DNA from: UBA993 sp964436815
GTDB taxonomy: Bacteria; Bacillota; Dethiobacteria; DTU022
Length of the DNA: 49,325 nt
NCBI GenBank assembly: GCA_964436815.1
Contig: CAYTER010000012.1
Location: 1 to 49,325 of the forward strand
Direction of reading: 5' to 3'
Of the stretch, positions 1 through 8,628 are shown piece after piece; within the stretch, counting starts at the first letter, position 1; each line of letters starts with the position of its first letter. The position numbers and the translations under genes are program-made. The notes beneath the pieces were generated by a model. That model was not told the DNA's origin. It did no database searches and saw only the letters and a list, made by a program, of their open reading frames with translations.

Positions 1-126
1 GAGCGATCATGAGCGTCGATTACCTGTTGCAAATCACAGTTCGAAACCTAGTGTCGTCTAACGCTTCTTCGTATTAAAGCCCCCTAAGTGCCGTATTAAT
101 TCTAAAATGAGCTATGTTCGCTTTTG
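1..126. repeat. Divergent partial copy of the intergenic repeat found at 10415-10756
   Basis: Three short modules here recur in the gene-free element at 10415-10756. Positions 1-31 resemble its right arm (10726-10756; core GATCRTGAGCRTYGATT). Positions 40-61 match 10655-10677 at 19 of 22 aligned bases plus one gap. Positions 112-126 are a perfect 15-base reverse complement of 10540-10554, and the nearby ATTCTAAA (99-106) is the reverse complement of 10564-10571. Module order and orientation differ between the two loci, so this is either a rearranged copy or the edge of two adjacent copies, one cut by the window. An imperfect inverted repeat (71-80 with 139-149) also lies here. No ORF is supported in 1-237 and I see no clear terminator for rsmB. 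Confidence 0.5.
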
Positions 127-237
127 ACTTTGCTGGCTGCTTTTAATACTGTATGCAGATCAAAGGTTGTAAAGACATTCAGTTAGTCAGGATCAAGATC
201 CGGCGTCAGAGGTTTTTAATTATGGTGCGATTTTGCG

Positions 238-1602
238 CTAGTTATTTTTTTGCCAGAGGGCGATGAAAAAGCCGTCAAGGTTGTGCCGGTGTGGCTGAAG
301 CGTAATGGTTACAGCATCTTTAAACTGCGGCTGCAGTTCAGCGGGAAGCATGGGACCTAAAGGAACAGGCGAAAAACCGTCATGTGACTCATTAAAAGCG
401 GCTGCCACCAGTTCGGTTTCTTCCGGTTCAGTTGTACAAACCGAATATAACAATCGCCCGCCGGACCGCAGCAGTTTCGATCCGTTATTAAGCAGTTCAA
501 GCTGCAGCGCTTGAAAGGTTAAGAGATCCTTTTCAGTGCGGCGCCATTTGATTTCCGGCAGGCGCCTGATCACTCCCAAACCGGAACAGGGAGCATCAAC
601 CAATACCGCATCAGCTTCAGGCAGCTGATTTTTTTCAATGCAACGTCCGTCAGCTACCAGAGTCTTTATACTGTTCAAGCCAAGCCTGACAGCGGCTTTT
701 TCAACCAGCTGAACCCTGCTTTCATGCAGTTCAATGGCATAAATTTCTCCACGATCCTGCTGCAGCTCCGCCAAATGAGTAGTCTTACCGCCGGGGGCGC
801 TGCAGAGATCTACGATTATTTCTTCCGGCTGCGGACACAGCAAAGGAGCTACCAAAAAAGAGCTTGCTCCCTGGATGCTGATCAGGCCTTTAGAAAATAC
901 CTGGCTTCGTACAACCTTGCCTGCCCCTGACCGGACCTCGAGCATCCCTATAAGCCCTTCGCTTTTAAATGCTTCAATCCCCTCTGCGCTAAGCCCTGCC
1001 AGCACTTCATCGGCAGTGGCGCGCAGCAGGTTTGGCCTGAGGGATAAAGGTGGTTTTAATTGGCTGGCTTTGCACCATTTTTCTGCCTCTGCAAAACCAA
1101 ACCTGGAAATCATCCTTTTAACCAGCCAGATCGGGATACTGAAAAACAAGGAAAGGTAAGCCTCAGGCTCAGTGGCGGGATCCGGCCATGGTTGAGCACC
1201 GGCTTCGGCAGCTACTTTTCTGAGGACTGCGTTGGTCAGCCCGGCTACCCCTCTATGGCCATAGCGGCGGGCAAGATTGACTGCTTCATTTATAACGGCA
1301 TAATCGGGAACTCTTTCCAGGTAGACTAGCTGATAAGCGCTAAGCCGCAGCAGGTTTCTCAACCACGGGGTGTAGGTATTGATCCTGTTTTTTGAATATC
1401 TCTGCAGGATCCAATCGATTGTATTGAGATGTTGAATTGTGCCTCCGGCCAGCCTGAAAGCCAGCGCTTTTTCTTTTTCCGGAAGGTTTTTAACCAGTGG
1501 GGGAAGAACCAGGTTGAGGTAAGCCTGATCCTGCTCATATCTGACCAGGGCTTTTAAAGCGGTTTCGCGGGCGCGGCTGATATTACTCGGGTTATCCGCC
1601 AC
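238..1602 (-). CDS. rsmB: 16S rRNA (cytosine-967-C5)-methyltransferase RsmB
   Basis: RsmB (Sun/Fmu) uses S-adenosylmethionine to methylate C967 of 16S rRNA before the 30S subunit is assembled. The 454 residues begin with an all-alpha NusB-like RNA-binding domain (about 1-150), followed by a Rossmann methyltransferase. The SAM-binding loop reads DLCSAPGGKT (265-274). The two cysteines typical of RNA m5C enzymes are C339 in DAPCSG and the catalytic C389 in SVCT. Length fits the family (about 430-450). The start is GTG, five bases after the fmt stop, with GGAG upstream inside the end of fmt. It is the last gene of the yicC-to-rsmB run. In many Firmicutes rlmN or prpC-prkC follows, but those are outside this window. 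Identification is secure; the rRNA position is inferred from family knowledge. Confidence 0.95.
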   Translation of the reverse strand: MADNPSNISRARETALKALVRYEQDQAYLNLVLPPLVKNLPEKEKALAFRLAGGTIQHLNTIDWILQRYSKNRINTYTPWLRNLLRLSAYQLVYLERVPDYAVINEAVNLARRYGHRGVAGLTNAVLRKVAAEAGAQPWPDPATEPEAYLSLFFSIPIWLVKRMISRFGFAEAEKWCKASQLKPPLSLRPNLLRATADEVLAGLSAEGIEAFKSEGLIGMLEVRSGAGKVVRSQVFSKGLISIQGASSFLVAPLLCPQPEEIIVDLCSAPGGKTTHLAELQQDRGEIYAIELHESRVQLVEKAAVRLGLNSIKTLVADGRCIEKNQLPEADAVLVDAPCSGLGVIRRLPEIKWRRTEKDLLTFQALQLELLNNGSKLLRSGGRLLYSVCTTEPEETELVAAAFNESHDGFSPVPLGPMLPAELQPQFKDAVTITLQPHRHNLDGFFIALWQKNN

Positions 1603-1607
1603 GGCAG

Positions 1608-2564
1608 TTACTCATCTCCAAGGCGGTCGCCCGGCTCTATCCGGTAGCCGCAACAAAAAGCGGCTGCCAGCATTGTCTTTTTCCCGGCCGGCTGCAGATC
1701 AGTGAGGATTAAGCTGCCCTTACCGGTTGCCACTTTCAATGAACCTTCATCAACACTTAATATTGTTCCGGGAACAACCGGATCCATATTTTGATCATCA
1801 TCTTTTAAAAGAATGCTTTTCCAGACTTTAACTCGCTTTCCCCGGAAAGTAGTATATGCTCCCGGCCAGGGATTAAGCCCCCTCACCCGGTTATGGAGTT
1901 CAGAAGCGCTAAGTTTCCAGTCGAGTCTCTCATCGGCGGGGCTGAGTGGAGGGGCGTAGGTAACCAGTGCCGGATCCTGGGGCGTCTTGACCGCTGCACC
2001 CTCTGAAAGGGCATTGACCGTCTCCAACAGCAGCTCCGCTCCGCTTACGGACAGACGATCATGCAGCATGCCCGCAGTATCTTCAGGTCCAATAGCTACC
2101 TTTTTCTGTAAGTATACAGCTCCTCCGTCCATTTCCTGCGTCAGTTCGATGATTGAAACTCCACTATAATCGGCCCCATCAATCACTGCCCGGTGAATCG
2201 GAGCAGCACCGCGATAGGCTGGCAGATATGAAGCATGCAGGTTAATACAGCCAAGCGGCGGCGTTTTCAGGAGACGGTTTGAAAGCATCCGCCCAAAAGC
2301 AACAGTCACAATTAAATCCGGTTTCAGATTATCCAGCCAGGAGAGAAAAACATCTTCACCCAGTTTTTCCGGCTGGCAGGTTTCAATGCGGTTGCTAACA
2401 GCCCATTGTTTAACGGGAGAATGGCGCATTGACTGTCCGCGCCCTGAAAGACGATCAGGTTGGGTTACTATGGCAGCAATTTCATGAACAGAAGAGTGAA
2501 GCAGATCGAGGGCAGGCAGGGCAAAGGCCGGCGTACCCATGAACAGCAGTTTTAAGCTTTTCAA
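1608..2564 (-). CDS. fmt: Methionyl-tRNA formyltransferase
   Basis: Fmt transfers a formyl group from 10-formyltetrahydrofolate to Met-tRNAfMet, producing the bacterial initiator tRNA. The 318 residues carry the formyltransferase signature NLHASYLPAYRGAAP beginning at N108. The catalytic triad N108, H110 and D146 falls at the same residue numbers as in the E. coli enzyme. The OB-like tRNA-binding C-terminal domain follows from about residue 205. The start is TTG, two bases after the def stop, with GAGGAT as ribosome binding site. The upstream neighbour is def, whose product removes the same formyl group after initiation, so def-fmt is the classic translationally linked pair. Full length with no anomalies. 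Confidence 0.97.
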   Translation of the reverse strand: MKSLKLLFMGTPAFALPALDLLHSSVHEIAAIVTQPDRLSGRGQSMRHSPVKQWAVSNRIETCQPEKLGEDVFLSWLDNLKPDLIVTVAFGRMLSNRLLKTPPLGCINLHASYLPAYRGAAPIHRAVIDGADYSGVSIIELTQEMDGGAVYLQKKVAIGPEDTAGMLHDRLSVSGAELLLETVNALSEGAAVKTPQDPALVTYAPPLSPADERLDWKLSASELHNRVRGLNPWPGAYTTFRGKRVKVWKSILLKDDDQNMDPVVPGTILSVDEGSLKVATGKGSLILTDLQPAGKKTMLAAAFCCGYRIEPGDRLGDE

Positions 2565-2566
2565 TA

Positions 2567-3043
2567 TTAATCCTCGCTTTTCAGTTCTTCGGGTTTTAGC
2601 AGGCGCAAAGCCTTGTCAGTGAAGAGAATGCCGTCTAAATGATCCATCTCGTGTTGAAGAACCCTGGCCAGCAGACCTTCAGCGGTTAAGCGGACCTTTT
2701 GCCCGTCACGGTTTAGCGCAGTGACAACAATATTCGAAGCTCGCGGAACCTCACCATACTTGCCCTGAACGCTCAGGCATCCTTCGATCCCGATCTCTTC
2801 CCCCTCGCTTGATTCACAGCGGGGATTGATCAGTTCATAGATAATTTCTTCACCATCGGCAGCGAGTAAAATGCGTTTCGATACCCCAACCTGATTGGCC
2901 GCCAGACCAACCCCGTCAGCATCACGCATAGTTTCACGCATATCATCAAGCAGGCGGGTTACTCCACTATTTATCTTGGTTACTTCAGCTGTTTTATGGC
3001 GCAGGACGGGATGATCATCCTGTAAAATTCTCCTGATTGCCAA
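2567..3043 (-). CDS. def: Peptide deformylase
   Basis: This metalloenzyme removes the N-formyl group from nascent proteins. All three deformylase motifs are present: GVGLAANQVG (44-53), EGCLS (87-91, metal ligand C89) and HEMDH (131-135, two His ligands and the catalytic Glu). I start at TTG 3043, giving MAIRRILQ, because GAGGTG lies six bases upstream and the family usually begins this way. GTG 3052 or ATG 3046 would add three or one residues and place the ribosome binding site too close. With 158 residues and the EGCLS motif it fits the shorter type 1 deformylases. It sits between priA and fmt with very short gaps and is surely cotranscribed with them. Confidence 0.96.
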   Translation of the reverse strand: MAIRRILQDDHPVLRHKTAEVTKINSGVTRLLDDMRETMRDADGVGLAANQVGVSKRILLAADGEEIIYELINPRCESSEGEEIGIEGCLSVQGKYGEVPRASNIVVTALNRDGQKVRLTAEGLLARVLQHEMDHLDGILFTDKALRLLKPEELKSED

Positions 3044-3065
3044 CATTACCACCTCTTGCTTAAAA

Positions 3066-5270
3066 TTATAGCACTACCAGGGGGTTGAAATCCACTGTGA
3101 GGCGGACTGCAAAAGGAGGCTTAAGATCCTGAAAGGCTTTGAGCGCCTTTCTCACCTGGGGGGTGATCGCCGTTAGCCGGTCACCTTTAATGATGGTCTG
3201 AACCCGGAACTGGTCTTTAATACGGTATAGTGAAGCGGGTGCCGGACCAAGCAGTTCAGCCCCTCCGACCGCTTCTTTTAACAGCCCGGTCAGCCAGGAC
3301 GCAGCTTCGAAAACCACTTTCTCATCGCTTCCGCTGAACAGAAAGCGGAGTAAATCACTGAAGGGAGGGTACGATAGCTGACGCCTGTTTTCAATCTCGG
3401 CTTCGTAAAAAGTCTGGTAATCGTGTTTTGCCGCCGCCAGAACTGCATAATGGCCAGGGTGGTAAGTTTGGATTACAACTTTACCGCCAAGCTTGCCGCG
3501 CGCTGTCCGGCCGGCTACCTGGGTAAGCAGTTGAAAAGTGCGTTCAGGCGCCCTGAAATCGGGCAGGTTAAGAGTTGTATCAGCAGCAACTACCCCAACG
3601 AGGGTTACTGCCGGAAAATCAAAGCCCTTGGCGATCATCTGGGTGCCAATCAGGATCCTGGCCTTGCCTTCGAGGAAACGCCTGTAATATTGGCTGTGCG
3701 CCTGCCGGCTGGAAGTGGTGTCGCTATCCATCCGGATCAACGGTAGATCAGGATAGAGCTTTTTTACTTCATCTTCTACCCGTTGCGTGCCGGCGCTAAA
3801 ATAGCGAATCTTGACGCCCCCGCATTCGGGGCAGGTTTGAGGAACCGGCGCTTCATAGCCGCAGTAATGGCAGCACATCAACTGTTTGTCAAGATGCAGG
3901 GTCAGGGATACATCACAGGAGGGACAGCGGACCACATAACCACATTCACGGCAGAGCACAAATCCGGCAAAACCGCGGCGGTTGATGAACAATAAGGCCT
4001 GCTCGCCTCGCTCGAGGGCTCCTTCCAGCTCTGTTAAAAGCAAGCGGCTGAAAATCTGCCGATGGTTATCCTTTAACTCCTGACGCATATCGACGACGGT
4101 AACCGGGGGCAATTGCGTCGGAGTTACCCTTTCACTCATTGTCAAAAGCTGATCTTCTCCTGCCCGCGCCCGGTAATAGCTTTCGAGTGAAGGCGTTGCA
4201 CTACCCAAGATTAATATTGCTTTATTGTAGCGGGCCCGCCACCAGGCTACGTCCCTGGTATGGTAACGGGGTGCCTCCTCCTGCTTGTAAGTTGTTTCAT
4301 GTTCCTCATCGATGACGATCAGCCCCAAATTGGAAAGGGGAGCAAAAACCGCGGAGCGGGCACCTAAAACAACCCTTGCTTCGCCATTCCTGATCGACTG
4401 CCACTCGCGGCTCTTTTCTGCGGCAGTAAGTCTGCTGTGCAGCACGGCAACACGACCGGGAAAACGCCCTTCGAAATGGTTGATCATCTGAGGTGTGAGA
4501 GCAATTTCAGGAACCATGATCAAGGCAGTCTTCCCTTTTGACAAACCGAGGGCAATACTCTGCATATAAATTTCTGTTTTTCCGCTGGCTGTTACTCCGT
4601 GCAGCAAAATGCGCTGCGGTTTATTACTGTTCAGGGCAGCAGAAATTTTTTCAAAACAGACTGTCTGTTCAGTCCCTAATGGCAAGGGTTTTGTTGACCG
4701 TTCGAAAGGAGGCGGTTGATCTGCTTTCAGGGTATCTGTTCGTTCGATTAACCCCTTTGTTTCAAGAGTACGCAGGGTGGCGCTTTTTATGCCTGCCGCT
4801 TCAAGTGCCTGCCGATTTTGCGGACCATTCTGCAGCAGGATTTGCAGGGCAGCTTGTTGGGCCGGGGCTTTCTTTAAAATTTCGGGATCTGTTCCGGGAA
4901 CAGCCTGAAATAGAAAAGACCTCTGCGGCTTTTTGCCCTGGCGGAAAGAGGCCGGGATCATTGCGTTTAAAGCTTCAATTCTGCGGCAGTAATAGCGATA
5001 AGAGAGCCAGTGCAGCAAAGACAACAGTTCTTTATTCAAAAGCGGTTCAGGATCGGGAAGATCAATAATGTCACGCAGAGCTGAAGGGTTAATGGTCGTG
5101 GAATCAAGCAGCCTTAATACATAACCTTCACAGCGGCGGGGACCGAGCGGCACCGAAACCTTAGCCCCAGGCAAGACCTTGCCCTGTAAAGCCGCCGGTA
5201 TCCGGTAATGGAAAGGGCGGTCCACGGCATTGCTGATTAGATCGACGATAATCTCGGCGTACTTGTGCAT
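3066..5270 (-). CDS. priA: Primosomal protein N' (replication restart helicase PriA)
   Basis: PriA recognises stalled forks and D-loops, unwinds the lagging arm 3'-5' and loads the replicative helicase. The 734-residue protein shows, in order, the N-terminal 3'-DNA-binding domain (1-110), a winged-helix segment, Walker A GVTASGKT (225-232), the Walker B box DEEH (321-324), and GSATPS (356-361). A zinc module with eight cysteines (C440, C443, C449, C452, C467, C470, C480, C483) interrupts the second helicase lobe. Helicase motifs V and VI follow (GTQMIAKGFDFP, and QVAGRTARG). Length is normal for PriA. The ATG start has only a weak ribosome binding site (GCAGGT). It lies 34 bases downstream of coaBC, the common Firmicutes order. 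Confidence 0.97.
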   Translation of the reverse strand: MHKYAEIIVDLISNAVDRPFHYRIPAALQGKVLPGAKVSVPLGPRRCEGYVLRLLDSTTINPSALRDIIDLPDPEPLLNKELLSLLHWLSYRYYCRRIEALNAMIPASFRQGKKPQRSFLFQAVPGTDPEILKKAPAQQAALQILLQNGPQNRQALEAAGIKSATLRTLETKGLIERTDTLKADQPPPFERSTKPLPLGTEQTVCFEKISAALNSNKPQRILLHGVTASGKTEIYMQSIALGLSKGKTALIMVPEIALTPQMINHFEGRFPGRVAVLHSRLTAAEKSREWQSIRNGEARVVLGARSAVFAPLSNLGLIVIDEEHETTYKQEEAPRYHTRDVAWWRARYNKAILILGSATPSLESYYRARAGEDQLLTMSERVTPTQLPPVTVVDMRQELKDNHRQIFSRLLLTELEGALERGEQALLFINRRGFAGFVLCRECGYVVRCPSCDVSLTLHLDKQLMCCHYCGYEAPVPQTCPECGGVKIRYFSAGTQRVEDEVKKLYPDLPLIRMDSDTTSSRQAHSQYYRRFLEGKARILIGTQMIAKGFDFPAVTLVGVVAADTTLNLPDFRAPERTFQLLTQVAGRTARGKLGGKVVIQTYHPGHYAVLAAAKHDYQTFYEAEIENRRQLSYPPFSDLLRFLFSGSDEKVVFEAASWLTGLLKEAVGGAELLGPAPASLYRIKDQFRVQTIIKGDRLTAITPQVRKALKAFQDLKPPFAVRLTVDFNPLVVL

Positions 5271-5304
5271 GATTATACCTGCCGTTTTCCTCGAGAAGTT
5301 TACC

Positions 5305-6492
5305 TTAAAGGGTTTTCAGGAGAGGAGCGATACGATCCAGAAGTTTATGAGCAAGATCTTTTTTCTCCATCAGGGGCAGTTCTTCAACAGTTCCTCCGGG
5401 ATCAACGATTGAAACCCGGTTCGTTGATGAAGCAAAACCGGCGCCTTCTTCTACCAGATTGTTGACCACTATTAGATCAAGGTTTTTACGCATTAATTTG
5501 GCTCGGGCGTTTTCAACCGCATCTTCAGTCTCAGCGGCGAAACCAATTAAGACCTGATGTTTCTTCCTGCGACCAAGTTCCTCAAGAATATCCGTCGTCG
5601 GGGTAAATTTAACAGTCAGACCGGCCTGATCCTTTTTAACTTTATGATCTACGAAAACCGCCGGTTTAAAATCTGACACGGCTGCAGCTTTAATGACCAG
5701 CTGACAGCGATCAAAGTTTTCAAGGACTGCCTGGTGCATTTCTTCAGCTGTTATCACCGGAACTAAATGAACTTCAGCAGGAGCCTTTAGTGCCGTCGGT
5801 CCGCTGATCAGGGTGACCTCAGCACCACGTTCCCTGAGAGCGCGGGCTAGAGCAAAGCCCATCAGTCCTGTGGAGGGGTTGCTGATAAAACGTACGGGAT
5901 CAAGTGGCTCCCTGGTAGGTCCGGCGGTAACCAAAGCCCTGATACCCTGATAATCTCTGACCTGGAATACCTGCAGGGCAAAATTATATATATCCGACGG
6001 TTCAGGCATTCTGCCCTTACCATAAACGCCGCAGGCCAGTTCTCCCGAATCGGGATCCATTACATGACAACCGCTGGAACCAAGTTTGGCCAGATTATCT
6101 TTTACGGTGCGATGATCGAACATATTAACGTTCATCGAAGGAACGACGACTACCGGACAGGTTGCAGCCAGGTACAGGGTTGTTAAAAGGTTATCAGCAA
6201 AACCTGAAGCCATTTTAGCCAGCGTATTGGCAGTTGCCGGAGCAACAACCAGCAGTTCAACATCATCCAATAACTCAATATGAGGAATGCCTGCTTCGCT
6301 GCGATCAGCAAACATCTTTACATAGACCGGTCTTCCGGTTAAAGTCTGAAGGGTAAGCGGCGCGATGAAATGGGTTGCTGCCGGAGTCATCACTACCTGA
6401 ACCTCCGCTCCGCCCCTGATAAAAAGACGGGCCAGTTCCGCTGCCTTATAGGCAGCTATGCCTCCGGTAATCCCCAGCAATACTTTTTTCAC
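5305..6492 (-). CDS. coaBC: Bifunctional phosphopantothenoylcysteine decarboxylase / phosphopantothenate-cysteine ligase
   Basis: CoaBC (Dfp) performs two consecutive steps of coenzyme A synthesis: ligation of cysteine to 4'-phosphopantothenate and FMN-dependent decarboxylation. The N-terminal CoaC flavoprotein domain (about 1-180) has the active-site His in HIEL (H71), the PSMNVNM substrate clamp (118-124), and ACGVYGKGRMPEP with the catalytic C154. The C-terminal CoaB domain (about 185-395) starts with TAGPTREPLDPVRFISN and includes the AAVSDFKP nucleotide-binding segment. I use GTG 6492 (MKKVLLGITGG) because AGAGGTG lies six bases upstream. The longer GTG 6501 start overlaps that ribosome binding site. 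The rpoZ stop codon abuts the site, suggesting translational coupling. Confidence 0.96.
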   Translation of the reverse strand: MKKVLLGITGGIAAYKAAELARLFIRGGAEVQVVMTPAATHFIAPLTLQTLTGRPVYVKMFADRSEAGIPHIELLDDVELLVVAPATANTLAKMASGFADNLLTTLYLAATCPVVVVPSMNVNMFDHRTVKDNLAKLGSSGCHVMDPDSGELACGVYGKGRMPEPSDIYNFALQVFQVRDYQGIRALVTAGPTREPLDPVRFISNPSTGLMGFALARALRERGAEVTLISGPTALKAPAEVHLVPVITAEEMHQAVLENFDRCQLVIKAAAVSDFKPAVFVDHKVKKDQAGLTVKFTPTTDILEELGRRKKHQVLIGFAAETEDAVENARAKLMRKNLDLIVVNNLVEEGAGFASSTNRVSIVDPGGTVEELPLMEKKDLAHKLLDRIAPLLKTL

Positions 6493-6503
6493 CCAAACCA
6501 CCT

Positions 6504-6710
6504 CTACTTGGCCCTGTCGCGAACCCTCTCGTAGATTATCTTACCCCGCTCAATTTCATGCAGCGCTGTAGTAACCTCTTTCCTGAAACTTTTATCAATC
6601 GTTTTCCTGCTTCCGCTTCTGAGCTGCCTGCCCCGTTTGGCTGCAGCGATAACCAGCGTGTATTTGCTGTCTACCTTTTCCAGCAGAGAATCAATTGAAG
6701 GATAGATCAT
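6504..6710 (-). CDS. rpoZ: DNA-directed RNA polymerase omega subunit
   Basis: Omega is the small chaperone-like subunit that binds beta' and stabilises core RNA polymerase. The short protein (68 residues from the chosen start) begins MIYPSIDSLLEKVDSKYTL and continues with AAKRGRQL, the conserved omega signature. ATG 6710 is chosen because GGGGAGGTG lies seven bases upstream and it forms an ATGA overlap with the gmk stop. An upstream in-frame start at 6728 would lie inside gmk, ahead of the ribosome binding site. The gmk-rpoZ-coaBC-priA order is typical of Firmicutes. Confidence 0.93.
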   Translation of the reverse strand: MIYPSIDSLLEKVDSKYTLVIAAAKRGRQLRSGSRKTIDKSFRKEVTTALHEIERGKIIYERVRDRAK

Positions 6711-7315
6711 TTTTCCACACCTCCCCATCCAGGTGGACGAATTCCACGGTTAACCCTGCATTTTTCGGCGTCTATAATTGACGCGATCAGGGCTGACGCA
6801 TTTTCCACCCGGTCATTTACTACCAGGTAATCATATAGGTCATAGGCCTGCATCTCTTCACGGGCAGCAACCAGGCGCTGTTTGATCTTTAAATCATCCT
6901 CTGTACCGCGTCCCCTAATTCGCTCTTCAAGAGCTTCAAGTGACGGTGGAGCAAGAAATATCAATACCGCACCCGGTGAATTTTTTCTGACCTGGGCAGC
7001 ACCCTGCACATCAATTTCAAGAATCAGATCTTCGCCTCTGGATAAATGCTTACGAACCGTGGATTTAAGGGTCCCGTACTGGTGACCATGAACTACTGCC
7101 CACTCCAGAAAATCACCGTTATTAATCATTGCTTTAAAGTTTTCAATGGAAGTAAAATTATACTCCCGTCCTTCTTCCTCACCCTGCCGCGGATTCCTGG
7201 TGGTTGTTGAAACGGACAAATTAAGCGCTTCCCGGGTTGAGATCAGGTGACGGCATACTGTTCCTTTACCAACACCTGAAGGTCCGGAAATAATCACTAG
7301 AATTCCTTCGGCCAT
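6707..7315 (-). CDS. gmk: Guanylate kinase
   Basis: Gmk phosphorylates GMP to GDP with ATP, feeding GTP and (p)ppGpp pools. The 202-residue protein has the P-loop GPSGVGKGT (11-19), the GMP-binding segment STTTRNPRQGE followed by GREYNF, and the lid region containing RIRGRG. Length is standard for bacterial guanylate kinases (about 200). ATG start with GGGA seven bases upstream. The gene overlaps rpoZ by four bases (ATGA) and follows remA by 14 bases. In several Firmicutes the enzyme is a direct target of (p)ppGpp; relA is present in this window but in a different operon. Confidence 0.97.
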   Translation of the reverse strand: MAEGILVIISGPSGVGKGTVCRHLISTREALNLSVSTTTRNPRQGEEEGREYNFTSIENFKAMINNGDFLEWAVVHGHQYGTLKSTVRKHLSRGEDLILEIDVQGAAQVRKNSPGAVLIFLAPPSLEALEERIRGRGTEDDLKIKQRLVAAREEMQAYDLYDYLVVNDRVENASALIASIIDAEKCRVNRGIRPPGWGGVEK

Positions 7316-7329
7316 GTTAAATCCCTTTC

Positions 7330-7602
7330 TTAATCACTATCACCGTTTTCAGGACTGACTTCCTTAGCCTGCAAACGGTGTTTTACCGTTTCCGGCTGAA
7401 CTGCGGAAAGAATGATATGACCGCTGTCAGCAACAATAACCGCCCTGGTACGTCTGCCATAGGTGGCATCAATTAAGATGCCTCTTTCACGCGCTTCAGA
7501 AATAACCCGTTTAATCGGCGCCGACTCCGGGCTCACAATGGCTACAATGCGACCGGCTGAAACGATATTACCAAACCCGATATTGATTAGTTTAATAGCC
7601 AT
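7330..7602 (-). CDS. remA: RemA-family extracellular matrix regulator (DUF370/YlzA)
   Basis: A 90-residue protein starting MAIKLINIGFGNIV and containing the conserved RVISEARERGILIDATYGRRTR core of DUF370 (split here as RVISEAREr, then IDATYGRRTR). In Bacillus subtilis RemA is a DNA-binding, ring-forming activator of biofilm matrix and osmoprotection genes. In Clostridia the family is nearly universal beside yicC and gmk, but its targets are largely unknown. The C-terminal tail after residue 75 (KHRLQAKEVSPENGDSD) is less conserved and polar. ATG start preceded by a purine-rich GAGAGGAT site. Family assignment is secure; the matrix role in this organism is inference. Confidence 0.92.
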   Translation of the reverse strand: MAIKLINIGFGNIVSAGRIVAIVSPESAPIKRVISEARERGILIDATYGRRTRAVIVADSGHIILSAVQPETVKHRLQAKEVSPENGDSD

Positions 7603-7618
7603 AATAATCCTCTCTCTC

Positions 7619-8494
7619 TTACTCCAGGTTCTGGATCTGTTCGCGTATCTTCTCCAACTCAGCTTTCATCTCAACGACAAGGCCCGTCAGTTGGTAGTCA
7701 CCGGCTTTTGATCCGATCGTGTTTACTTCGCGAAACATTTCCTGAGCAATAAAATCAAGCTTACGGCCGGCGGCATCGCTGCCCTGTATAATCATACGAA
7801 AAGCTTCAATATGGCTTTTAAGGCGGACCAGCTCTTCATCCACACCCATTCTTTCAACCAAAAGGGCGCATTCCATTAAAAGCCTGGTCTCTTCAAACTT
7901 TCCGGCCAGCAAATCAGCAACTTTTTCGCCGATTCTAGTGCGGCAGTCTTCTTTGGCTATCTCAGCCCTTACCGCAGCTTCATTGACCAGTTCTTCCAGG
8001 TTGCAGCAGCGAACAGTTAAATCCCGGCATAGGTTTTCCCCTTCCGCACTTCTTTGCTGAAGAAGCTTTTCAAGGGCATCTTTCAAAGCCGCCCCGGCTG
8101 CCGGCCAGACATCTTCTTCTGTCAGTGCTGAACCCGGTGCTTTAAAAAGCTCAGGAACCTGCAGCAGGTGCTTGAGCTTTACTTTTTCATCTATTCCCAA
8201 ACGCCCGGCTAATTCCTGCAGGGAATGAAAATAATCTTCGGCCAAATCGTGATTTATTTTTACCTGTCGTAATGAAGCCGGCATTTCATCCAAGGTCAGG
8301 GTCACTTCGACCCTGCCTCGTTTGATAGATTCTTGCAGCAAACGGCGGACGCGATCTTCTAAAGCATAAAGCTCCCTGGGCAGGCGCAGGGAAAAATCAG
8401 CATAGCGATGATTAACTGAACGAAGTTCAGCCGAGAAGGTAAATCCCTGTTCTACACCGACGCCACGGCCATAACCGGTCATGCTGTTAATCAA
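7619..8494 (-). CDS. yicC: YicC/YloC-family endoribonuclease
   Basis: Members of the YicC (YloC) family are endoribonucleases; E. coli YicC is linked to small RNA turnover. From the TTG start at 8494 the protein is 291 residues and begins MINSMTGYGRG, the hallmark N-terminus. The conserved DUF1732 C-terminus (residues about 210-291) includes GRKLDFIAQEMFREVNTIGSK. TTG 8494 is preferred because GGGAGG lies eight bases upstream. The internal ATG at 8482 is 20 bases from that site, and the most upstream possible start (8542) lies before it. It heads the run yicC-remA-gmk-rpoZ-coaBC-priA-def-fmt-rsmB. A promoter with TTGAGA and TAATAT elements is visible upstream. Confidence 0.93.
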   Translation of the reverse strand: MINSMTGYGRGVGVEQGFTFSAELRSVNHRYADFSLRLPRELYALEDRVRRLLQESIKRGRVEVTLTLDEMPASLRQVKINHDLAEDYFHSLQELAGRLGIDEKVKLKHLLQVPELFKAPGSALTEEDVWPAAGAALKDALEKLLQQRSAEGENLCRDLTVRCCNLEELVNEAAVRAEIAKEDCRTRIGEKVADLLAGKFEETRLLMECALLVERMGVDEELVRLKSHIEAFRMIIQGSDAAGRKLDFIAQEMFREVNTIGSKAGDYQLTGLVVEMKAELEKIREQIQNLE

Positions 8495-8529
8495 AGTTTT
8501 ACCCTCCCGGGCTCGTAAATGCTGCGTTA

Positions 8530-8558
8530 ATATTAACATCAAACTTAAGCAATCTCAA
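8530..8558 (-). promoter_or_regulatory. Candidate sigma-A-type promoter for the yicC-rsmB operon
   Basis: On the minus strand, TTGAGA (8553-8558) and TAATAT (8530-8535) are separated by exactly 17 bases and lie about 35 bases upstream of the chosen yicC start. It is divergent to, and does not overlap, the rqcH promoter at 8577-8605. Confidence 0.5.
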
Positions 8559-8576
8559 GATACCTGAAATCGTTAT

Positions 8577-8605
8577 TTGCCAACTTAATCAAGAAGAATT
8601 ATACT
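8577..8605 (+). promoter_or_regulatory. Candidate sigma-A-type promoter for rqcH
   Basis: TTGCCA (8577-8582) and TATACT (8600-8605) are separated by exactly 17 bases. Transcription would begin near 8612, downstream of the ATG at 8608. This supports the second ATG (8629), with GAGG at 8620-8623, as the true rqcH start. Confidence 0.6.
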
Positions 8606-8628
8606 GAATGCCGGGAGTTGAGGCATTA

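Noticed and set aside
4538..5068. 176-codon plus-strand ORF opposite priA
   Set aside because: It is entirely antisense to a full-length, motif-complete PriA, has no recognisable domain and no ribosome binding site or promoter context.
8608..8628. Upstream ATG for rqcH
   Set aside because: The predicted transcription start (about 8612) lies downstream of it, GAGG sits five bases before ATG 8629, and family N-termini align with the second ATG.
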